A stretch of 64,000 nt of DNA from Liolophura sinensis (Eukaryota; Mollusca; Polyplacophora; Chitonida; Chitonidae), in NCBI RefSeq assembly GCF_032854445.1, contig NC_088300.1, positions 5,146,001 through 5,210,000 of the forward strand, written 5' to 3'. Shown piece after piece: positions 43,701-55,700 of this stretch (position 1 is its first letter; each line of letters begins with the position of its first letter). The notes beneath the pieces were generated by a model. That model worked only from the letters and a program-made list of their open reading frames with translations, had not been told where the DNA came from and searched no databases. The position numbers and the translations under genes were made by a program.

Positions 43701-46700
43701 ATCACTTGACAGAATTTATCACACTGCATGGTTACTTTTCTATCACTTAACAGAATTTATCACACTGCATGGTTACTTTTCTATCACTTAACAGAATTTA
43801 TCACACTGCATGGTTACTTTTCTATCACTTAACAGAATTTATCACACTGCATGGTTACTTTTCTATCACTTAACAGAATTTATCACACTGCATGGTTACT
43901 TTTCTATCACTTAACAGAATTTAATTATGAAGCTTCTTTCACAGGTGTAGATTTATCATACCAGCTTTAATACACAACTGATCTATTTCTATTTTAGGCA
44001 ACAGCTGTAAACTATATAAAAGGGTTCAACCATAGCTATTTTGCACCATTATATCTGCTTCACTATTAAAGTACCATGTTATACCAGGACCAGTTAGAAT
44101 TTGGACAGAAGAAAATATTTCCTGATTTTATTTTCTGCAGAAGTGTCCAAACTAAAACAGATTGATTAATGGGACATGACTCGGAAAAGCTCTTCAGCCA
44201 CAGAAGCTAACCTTTAGAAGCAGAGTTCTACCAAGGCTGAAGGAGGCAAAAACACCAAAGATAACTCCTGCGATGACCGTCAGCACAGCACTCCAGTAGC
44301 TCGGTCTGCAGAAGTATGCATTGAATTGCACCTGAAATCATATCACATATGTCCTGAGTAGGAAACACAGATATCATCAGAAACATACACATCACATATG
44401 TCCTGAGTAGGAAACACAGATATCATCAGCAACATACACATCACATATGTCCTGAGTAGGAAACACAGATATCATCAGAAACATACACATCGTATATGTC
44501 CTGCGTAGGAAACACAGATATCATCAGCAACATACACATCGTATATGTCCTGAGTAGGAAACACAGATATCATCAGCAACATACACATCATATATGTCCT
44601 GAGTAGGAAACACAGATATCATCAGAAACATACACATCGTATATGTCCTGCGTAGGAAACACAGATATCATCAGCAACATACACATCGTATATGTCCTGA
44701 GTAGGAAACACAGATATCATCAGCAACATACACATCACATATGTCCAGAGTATGAAACACAGATATCATCAGCAACATACACATGGCATATGTCCTGAGT
44801 AGAAAAATACAGATATCATGAGCAAAATAGGAGTAAAAGAGAAAAGAGTTCTTTTGGTTGGTCAGTAACACAGACAGTCATAATTACTATAAATACAGGT
44901 ATGTAGGCCACTGCTGCATTAACAACCACTAAATCTACATCAACTTACAACATCAGTTACTAATGTGTACTCAATTTTCAGCAATACTGTAACATTAACC
45001 AAGGATTATCCTCCCCATCAGTCAGTCAGAATAGATTCTGTCAGCCTGTAATGTGGCCAACTTACAGGCCTTAGCTTCTTCTTCTCATAGAAGTATCTCT
45101 GTGAACGATTGACCACGGACCGGTCACTGCCAGGAAATGGCACACAATGACTGTTAGCCTCCTTGCTTTCAAATATCGTCGATCTACAGAAAAAAATGAA
45201 ATGCAAATCCTGACCACAGGCTGAGATTTACAAATGATTATGGACATCATGACTGGACGGTTAAGAGCTAATTCAAGCAGCATTGGGATCCATATCAACC
45301 TCTGTACAGAATATCACTACTTCAAAGAAATGCACTCGAACAGAATATCATCCGAAGTCCAAATCTGAACAAGACACCAGAATTTTGTTGGAGATTGCTC
45401 AGATGTTATGTTTGGCAAAATTGTGTTTGGCCAAGGTTAGTCCCAAACCAACATCAGAGAGCACTTCTGATGCAGTTGCTGTGGCAGTGTGTCACAGTGT
45501 TTGAGACAAAAATTATCTAGCAATTTCGTCTCCACGGCCTTCAGTTTGCAGACAGTTATGTTAAATATTGTTTCGTCTGTCGATTTATCTTAAGCACAAC
45601 ATCAATTTGTTATTTCCTAGGCCGCATGGGTCCGAGATTCCTTGGTGATGTTCAAAGCGAATGGCTCTGCCGACAGCCTAGTCATATTTGGCAAGGGCAG
45701 GTAACTACATCTGGTTTTCAAATGGAGTGTTCTCTGATGTTGGTGTGGGCTATCCATTGCCAAACAACCTTTTGCCAAACCGAATGTCAGAATAATCTCA
45801 GGATAACCGGAATTATACATTCGATAGAGTGTTTGCAGAGGATAATGGAATAGCCCATTGAGAATCTGCAGAAAATAGTGGAACAGTCCACTGAGGGTCT
45901 GTAGAAGACAACTGAACATTTCACTGACGGACTGAAGAACATAATGGAGCAGTCACTGAGTGTCTACAGAGAATAATGGACAGGTCCATTGAGGGTCTGC
46001 TGATGACAAGGTTTTGGTTTGGTTTTTTATTTGGTTAGTGTTTTACGCCATATTCGATAGCGACCTGGAAACCGGGGAGAGCCCAAGGAAACCCATGAAC
46101 AGTCCACTGAGACCCTGCAGAGGATAATGGAGCAGTACACTGAGAATCTGTTGGGAATAACAGAGCAGTTCACTGAGAATCTGTTGGGTATAATGGAGCA
46201 GTACACTGAGGATATGCAGATGACAATGGGAGATGACACTGAGGATTTGTAGAGGCTACTGTAGCAGTCAATGGGAATATTAAAAACAACATAAGAGAAC
46301 AATCCTTGTACAATGGTAATAAAGCCGTCCATGGGCTGTCTTCAGAGTATCATGGAACATTCAACTATCCACCTAATAAAGCCGTCCATGGGCCGTCTTC
46401 AGAGAATAATGGAACACTCAACTATCCACCGAATAAAGCCGTCCATGGGCCGTCTTCAGAGTATCATGGAACATTCAACTATAGACCTAATAAAGCCGTC
46501 CATGGGCCGTCTTCAGAGTATAATGGAACACTCAACTATAGACCTAATAAAGCCGTCCATGGCCGTCTTCAGAGTATAATGGAACACTCACTATAGACCT
46601 AATAAAGCCGTCCATGGGCCGTCTTCAGAGTATCATGGAACATTCAACTATAGACCTAATAAAGCCGTCCATGGGCCGTCTTCAGAGTATAATGGAACAC

Positions 46701-49700
46701 TCAACTATAGACCTAATAAAGCCGTCCATGGGCCGTCTTCAGAGTATAATGGAACACTCAACTATAGATCTAATAAAGCCGTCCATGGGCCGTCTTCAGA
46801 GTATAATGGAACACTCAACTATAGACCTAATAAAGCCGTCCATGGGCCGTCTTCAGAGTATAATGGAACACTCAACTATAGACCTAATAAAGCCGTCCAT
46901 GGGCCGTCTTCAGAGTATAATGGAACACTCAACTATAGACCTAATAAAGCCGTCCATGGGCCGTCTTCAGAGTATAATGGAACATTCAACTATAGACCCT
47001 AATAGAGGAGGATAATTCACGGAAGTTTTACAGAGAAGAATAGTCCATATAAGATAACAGAAGTCGACATCAAAAACATAATGGAGTATTCAATGAAGTA
47101 TCTACATTAGACAATGACACATGTCACAGGATGTTCTGCAAACGATAGTCAGATGGTGCCTCCATATTGTCAATATCCGATAGGATTTAAAAATTGGAGA
47201 TGCCATCTTTTTACATCTGGTAGCAAAATAAGTCAATCTGACAAATAAATGACAGTGACATGGCTAGTTATAAGTAAAAGCATTCACTATCAACATCATC
47301 GACTTTATACTTAATGCTACCTTTTGGGCATCTTGTGATTGCTCCTTGGGACTGGTGTTGGGTGGAGCTGTTTCCGCAAATCTTTCAATTCAGATGCATG
47401 AGCAAATCCATGGACAGCTGACTCAAATGTTGCAAAATGTCCGGCTATTCCCTGTAAAGAGAAACAATCTTTATGGATAGTAGCCTAATAACTGCCATGC
47501 CTACACACTGTTTTTAGCCTACCTGGAAGCATGATAACAATAGATCGGACTTGTTTTCTGTTGGCTCTCAAATGAAAAACTTCATAAAGTTAAGAGGTTG
47601 CTGCATGGAGACTCAGACCACCAACACTGCTGATGGTGGGCATAGCATGGAGACTCACACCAACACTGCTGATGGTGTGTATAGCAATGGAGACTCATAC
47701 CACCAACACAGCTGATGGTGGGTATAGCATGGAGACTCACACCAACACTGCTGATGGTGGGTATAGCATGGAGACTCGCACCACCAACATTGCTGATGGT
47801 GGGTATGGCATGGAGACTCACACCAACACTGCTGATGGTGGGTATGGCATGGAGACTCGTACCACCAACACTGCTGATGGTGGGTATAGCATGGAGACTC
47901 ACACCACCAACACCGCTGATGGTGGGTATAGCATGGAGACTCGTACCACCAACATTGCTGATGGTGGGTATGGCATGGTGACTCACACCACCAACACTGC
48001 TGATGGTGGGTATAGCATGGAGACTCATACCACCAACACTGCTGATGGTGGGTATAGCATGGAGACTCACACCAACACTGCTGATGGTGGGTATGGCATG
48101 GAGACTCACACCAACACTGCTGATGGTGGGTATAGCATGGAGACTCGTACCACCAACACTGCTGATGGTGGGTATAGCATGGAGACTCACACCACCAACA
48201 CTGCTGATGGTGGGTATAGCATGGAGACTCACACCACCAACACTGCTGATGGTGGGTATAGCATGGAGACTCGTACCACCAACACTGCTGATGGTGGGTA
48301 TAGCATGGAGACTCACACCACCAACACAGCTGATGGTGGGTATAGCATGGGGACTTGTACCACCAACATTGCTGATGGTGGGTATAGCATGGAGACTCGT
48401 ACCACCAACACTGCTGATGGTGGGTATAGCATGGAGACTCACACCACCAACACTGCTGATGGTAGGTATAGCATGGAGACTCACACCACCAACACTGCTG
48501 ATGGTGGGTATAGCATGGAGACTCACACCACCAACACTGCTGATGGTAGGTATAGCATGGAGACTCACACCAACACTGCTGATGGTGGGTATAGCATGGA
48601 GACTCGTACCACCAACACTGCTGATGGTGGCTTTAGCATGGAGACTCGTACCACCAACACCGCTGATGGTGGGTATAGCATGGAGACTCACACCAACACT
48701 GCTGATGGTGGGTATAGCATGGAGACTCGTACCACCAACACTGCTGATGGACAAACATTTGGACATGGACAATCGTTTGTTCCATTACCAAAACCTGACC
48801 GCAGCCCTGAAAACTGTATATTAATAGTGTGACACAAAATTTTGGAACAAGAAGCATCAATTTGATTTATTTATTTGATTGGTGTTTTACGCCGTACTCA
48901 AGAATATTTCACTTATACGACGGCGGCCAGCATTATGGTGGGTGGAAACCAGGCACAGCCCGGGGGAAACCAACAACCATCCACAGGTTGCTGGCAGACC
49001 TTCCCACTTACGGCCGGAGGGGAAGCCAGCATGAGCTGAACTTGAACTCACAGCGACCGCATTGGTGAGAGGCTCCTGGGTCATTACGCTGCGCTAACCG
49101 ACTGAGCCACGGAGGCCCCAAGAAGCATCAATATTAAAAACATATTTACCACTACTAAAAAAAAAAGTTAAAGTATACATATTGTATCAACAGTAATTAA
49201 AAAAAGGCTGACTTAAAATAATAAAAAAATGCAGAGAGATGTGTGTAGACAAAGTGTGTGCATCTCACCTCTGGTCCAGAATGGATGTTCACAAAACTCT
49301 CCACATGATTCAGATCCCCTAGAAACCAGAAACATGTATGTATGTATGCCTATGGTGATGAGGAGTCATTAGGTGTGTGTACATTGTGTCTTCTTGTGGC
49401 AAGTCCCACCCAGTCACATTATACAGACAATTCTAAGCTCTCAACTTTTGTAACTTTTTTTGTAAATGATGTTGCCTTATGACGCTATAATCCAGACGTC
49501 TTTTACCAAAAATGTTAGGAGAAATATGGCTAACAAAGTTTGTGAAAGTAGCCCCTGAGTACCAAGCGAGGAAACCAGAGACAATATTGCAGATAGAAAG
49601 TTCGACACGACGAAAAAATTTAACTCTTTCAAGGGGCTGAGTTTGATCAATAAATTTTAAGTGCTTAATTTTATTCTCTACTTTGCATGTTAATTTGACT

Positions 49701-52700
49701 AGTGTTTTATGTCACACTCAGTATTTCATTACTTGGATAATGGTAATCCCGATAAGCCCACGGGATTCCACTACACCTGGAATATTACCTGACATACCTC
49801 CTGACTGAAAGCAACAGTGATAGTTAACAAGTTGCATGTATTCTGATAAACATAAAGTATACAACATACGCCATGATAAACTGGATCAAACATGCATAAG
49901 TGAGGAGCTGGGGTTAATACACTTTTGAAAATAATTCAAGCCGGGTAAGAAATTATACTCAAATGTACACAAGTAATCTGCTCAAAACTCTATGAAATTT
50001 AAAATAATTAACAACAAAAAACTACTGACATGATTACATGGACAAGAAGACCTGCATAATACCATACTTCTGAAAAAATATTGCAAATAAGTTGACACTA
50101 GAAATGTCTGTGCAGATTGATGAAATTACCTTCAAACTTCTGCTGTGTGTAGACTGTTCCCATGTCTGCAGGGATACTGTCAAAGCCGCACGCTCCCACC
50201 ATGTACACGCCCACTTCCTTCGCTTTGCCATTGTACAGCAACTGTGTCTTTTCCAGAAACTGCAAAAACAAAAAGAATGTACATGACTGTTTGGAATTTA
50301 ATATTCTGGACTTTCTTTTAGTTACAAAACGGAGGCCTATGTTTATACATGTATATATATATACATATATATCCATGGTTACAACACATTAATGTGTTGT
50401 TTTGGCTTTGGAATATTAAAAAAACCTCAATTTTAGGAATCTGAAAAATCCATTTTACAATGCCTGCATTGCTTTGGCTTTTTCACGACATGAGATTTTT
50501 TAGTATAAAGATAATGGTCTTTTGAATGTGGCCACACTAGTTTAGCCTGGAATCTCCAACATTTACATGTATATTGGCAGGAGTACAAATACCTATAGTA
50601 TGTATGACTCATGCAGTTGTGTGCAGAAAAACTGCAGCAGCACATGATCTACAACACACACTCTGCATGTCCTTTGTAGCTATTTGTTTAGCCTTTATCG
50701 ACCTAAAACACTTTTTTACTCATAGTTATGCATACAATTATTATGAAAATAAGACGAAAATGGTTTGTTTGTGTCATTAAAGATGCAAGCTTTGTCAAAC
50801 TGTGGAGATTATTTCTCTACACCCCATAGTTACCTCAGAATATTTCAAGATACTGGTCACAGAGGTGGTTGAAAGGGTTAAAGAGTTAGGGTATATCTTT
50901 CAAATATCTTCAGTTAACTACGCCATTAACAAAGAGAATAACAGATGTGTAATCCATGCTGACATTCACCTGTAACAGGCCTAAATTAAGTATATTTAAT
51001 TGCACATCTGTTTATAGAGAGCTTATCAATCTGTCATTGTGATTCTATAAGTGTAGTCGACCTCATCCGTCTGCAGCTAAGAATGACACAAACTGGCCAC
51101 TTACATTGTGACAAGAGTCACATGTGTGCAGTGTGATCAACACCCTAGTGATATTGCCGAATATTCCAAACATTACTGCAGGTGTCTTTAATAGAAAAAC
51201 ACAATGTTTTCTTCAGGACAGACCATCAGATACAGGATGTTACAATTCAAGCGCTGTGGACTGGTCCCACCAACATACCTGAGGCTCCCCACTGATGTCA
51301 ATGTGATTGGCCCCAGCCTCAATGCATGCACGAACCACCTGATCGCCATAGAAACGGTACTGAAAAAAAGACAAGGCAGATGACACCACAGGTAGTGCAT
51401 CTGATGGGCCCTTGGGCAAAGGCAGCATGCTATCAGATCTATATAATAATATGCTATAATAATGTGATCATGTGGCAAATAGACACCAACACTATTAGGC
51501 CAGCCAGAACCTATGGTTCTACCTATGGGATAGTCTCTACATCTAAAGTACAACCATCATCAGCGTACTTCCCTATAGCTAGTCTCCACTGTACATCACA
51601 CATTTTACATCATCTGTAGAAGCCTGCACCACCTGGTGGAGAAATATGCCAGCTTCTTGGGTGGAAATTATGAACTGAATCGTGGGAAATCTAACTGTAA
51701 CAGCAGCTACAAGAACTGGACATACCATGAAACAGAAACACTGTGCTTAAAAACTATGATTTTCCTAATCAATGTTACTGTGCAGTTAAGAACCCATTGA
51801 CTATTTTTATATATCCAAGCAACTATTAAATAATTACTATCAAAGACACTGCTGTCCTTTTATAAAACTTTCCGTTGTTGTAATTTTTTTTCAACACAAC
51901 AGGTTTTAGAACTCATCATGCATCTGCCTTTTCCCAAACGTTTGCTGAGCAATAGAGAGAAAGAAACGTACATGGTTGTGCAGATACATCACATAATGTG
52001 TTCGAGATCAAAAAAAGAGCGTAAAGTGCCGTGGAGACTACAGGGAAGTTGCATACTTCTAGGTAATGGACTTCTGGTACAAGACATACAGTGTAGTTGT
52101 GTTACAAGATTATACTTTTTATACAAATAAATTTTGTAACTGTCACCGTCATAAAAAAAATTTCACAACATGTGTGAACATGTTTACTTTTATACAACTA
52201 TGCAATACATATTTTGTTATAGTAAATAAGACTCTATACTGAGATACAACATTGCAAACATAGTTGCATGTGCTGTACTTGATTTAAATCTTCAAACATG
52301 ATAAAGTCACTCACTGTTTCCTGTTTCAGAGTTCTGCTCATCTTAAAATGTTATTTTACTGTTTGTTTGGAAGGCAGGAAAATCTGAGTTTTAGCACCAA
52401 TAGTAATATTTTACAATCATTAAAAGCCTCCAAAAAGCTTTTTTGAGGTAAATCTGCCGTGTAAATACATTATTTGTGTTACTGACCGGTCCAACGCAGT
52501 TGAGCAGCACCCTGGCCTGCTTACACATGGCTAACAGCGACTGCTCACTGTTGATGTCAGCAATCAGGATAGGGGCCTGGGACAGGTTCTTCTCTGAAAC
52601 ACACAATGCAACAATCATAAGGTGAGTAACTCCAAAACATGAAGACTTCATAATATACAGACTTCATAATATGTGGACAATATATTAATATACAACACAG

Positions 52701-55700
52701 GTAATATATTTAGTTCATAGGGCTGTAATACAGTCCTGCCTTTATCGAACATCCAGAACAAACTGGTGTGTTTCATTCTCCAGGGTTGCTCACACATTGT
52801 ATCACTAGATGTGTTTGTAGTTACATGTAGCTCTTGCATATTTGGTTATAGACTTTCACACACACTGTCTTCTTTATGTAGGCTGTATGAAACACATACA
52901 AATTCAACAGTTCTGTAATGCAATTGTGATACTGGGGTGACCTTGACATAGTAACACAGTAATGGTTCAGACAAGTTTTTAGAAGGTTTAGTCAAGTTCA
53001 TAAATATGGGAACTGGAATGTTTAACGGCACAGAAAATATACGAAAGGTCGTCTGCTATCCTTGAATTCTGTTTGGCCAGTGTTGTCCTACTCAAGTTGA
53101 GTGCAGATGTTAAAATTCAATCAAAAAAAGCAATCTGCTGGGCGTTGTAATCCCCCAACATTCAGCTGTGTTGACACCCACACGTATGTACATGTGCTTA
53201 GTTTAAACCATACATATGGCATTGTATCTGATCCATCCATGAATATACATTTTTCTCCATTTCAATGTGATATGGCTGAATTACTGCCAATGTGGTATAG
53301 CAACCAAATCATTTATTATTTCATTCCATTTCTCACATTTTAAATTCATCATGCAATACATTATACAGTGGCGGATATACAGCTCCAGTCTGACAGTGTG
53401 TGGACGATTCATTTTGTGCTTATGTCTCCAACATGAACAAGGTAAGTCAGTCTTATTTCACTACCTGTGTATTTTTCTGCAAATAGGTGTCATAATTTGT
53501 TACCTCGATTTTTAATTTGCATATCGATGTAATTGCGGACGGTGCATACTAATTACTGTTACTATTCACAGCCCAATAAGGGCTGTCGATCTCTTATTGA
53601 ACAATAGGGCTTTACAAATTTCCTACTCAAGGTCAATGACATCTTTAATCACATGGAGCTACATTGCATAGTAATTCATATTGCTAAATGTACACAGCAT
53701 ACCTGTATGGGAATGTAACATGCTATTAGCCAAAATAACAAGTTTAAAGAGCCTGGTGTGATTTGGCATAAAATTAAGCGCGCGCAGTTTTTGGTTAGAC
53801 CGTGAGTTTTACTTGTGCAGAGGTGTAAACAGCTAGTGTACACACAAGGTGTACAAGGTATAACATGTCTGTGGTACATGTATGTAAGCGAAGTATTTTT
53901 TGTCACAACGTCAGTTATGGCTCAACAACGTGCACTAAGTTAGTCATCCTGATGCTGTCTTAATTTACTCCAGATATGACCTGATTAGCCCATGCTGTAC
54001 TGACTTGATGAGTCAGATTTAACCAGACTTGTAGGACTGTATGACTGTCTAACTGAAGCAGCACTACATCCCACATGGCTAGACCATATGGTGTGTCAGA
54101 GGCTGCCTGTTCAGAACACTGAGCGCACAGCTTTCATTCATCATGGGCATGATGTCAGGCTATGTAGATGTTATTTACACATGTGTTGTTGATAGGCTGA
54201 GTGTATATGACAGTAATTCTTATCCACAGTCCATGAGCCCACCCCAGCCAAAGTATACTGTGTGTCATAGTCCACCTTCCCCACTGTCCATGAGCCCACC
54301 CCAACCAAAGTATACTGTGTGTGTCACAGTCCACCTTCCCCACAGTCCATGAGCCCATCCAACCCCAAGTAGACTGTGTCACAGTTCACCTTCCCCAGTG
54401 TCCATGAGCCCATCCCACCCCCAGAAGACCGTGTGTGTCACAGTCCAGCTTCCCCACTGTCCATGAGCCCAAGTAGACTGTGTCACAGTCCACCTTCCCA
54501 ACAGTCCATGAGCCCATCCCACCCCAAGTAGACCGTGTATGTCACAGTCCAGCTTCCCCACTGTCCATGAGCCCAAGTAGACTGTGTCACAGTCCACCTT
54601 CCCAACAGTCCATGAGCCCATGCCACCCCAAGTAGACTGTGTGTGTCACAGTCCACCTTCCCCACTGTCCATGAGCTCATGCCACCCCAAGTAGACCGTG
54701 TGTGTCACAGTCCACCCTCCCCACTGTCCACGAGCCCACCCCACCCCAAGCTGACTGTGTGTGTCACAGTCCACCTTCCCCGCAGTCCATGAGCCCGTCT
54801 CACCCCCAAGTAAACTGTGTGTGTGTGTGTAACTTGCACCCCAAGTAGACCGTGTGTGTCACAGTCCACCTTCCCTACTGTTCATGAGCCCACCCCAACC
54901 CAAATAGACTGTGTGTGTATGTGACAGTCCCCTTGCCTGACAGTCCATCAGTCCACCCCACCCCAAGCAGGCTGTGTGTGAGTGACAGTCCACTTTTATC
55001 ACAGTCCATGAGCCCACCCCACCCAAGCAGGCTCTGTGTGAGTGACAGTCATCTTTTCTCACAGTTCAGGAGCCCACCCAACTCAAAATAGGTTGTATGT
55101 GTGTGACAATCCCCTACCTGAAAGTCCAGGAGCCCACTTCACCCAAAGTCAGCTTTGTATGTGACCCTCCTTATCTCAGTCCTGGCATACCACCCCAAGC
55201 AGGGTGTGTGTGTGACAGTCCTCCTTACTGACTGTCCTCACAGACAATGACACACAATGTGGTGTATAGCTTCATTAGAACATGTTCTCACTTTCTTTAT
55301 ATCCGAGTTATATACAATGAATGTGTGTATATATGTATGTATGCTTGGAGTTTAACGTCGTACTTAACCATTTTTTAGTCATATGATGGCCAGGGGTCAT
55401 TAGGTGTGTGAACATATGCTGTGTCTTCTTGTGCAAAGACAAGTCCAAGCTGCCAAAATGCTGCCGCCACTGAAGCATGCTGAAGACACCAGACATGACA
55501 CCCCAATCAGGCACATTATGCTGACACTATGAAGCAGGTACCCACAGGTAAATCATGACAAACATTTTCTCAACTACTGGTATTATTATAAAAATGTACA
55601 TAAAAAACCCACTAACAATTATGACAATTCTTCACAATCAAAACCCTCTCACTAATGTTGCTGTGTACTACTATTATTCATCTTCCACATCAGAAAAGCT

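Noticed and set aside
46306-47015. ORFs of 96-133 codons with 19-residue repeats
   Set aside because: Product of the 57-bp tandem array; antisense to and inside an intron, with no start, domain or splice support.
47582-48832. Long ORFs of 396-399 codons on both strands
   Set aside because: They are translations of a 42/39-bp tandem array inside an SCCPDH-1 intron. Openness follows from a stop-free unit whose length is a multiple of 3, and there is no non-repeat coding context.
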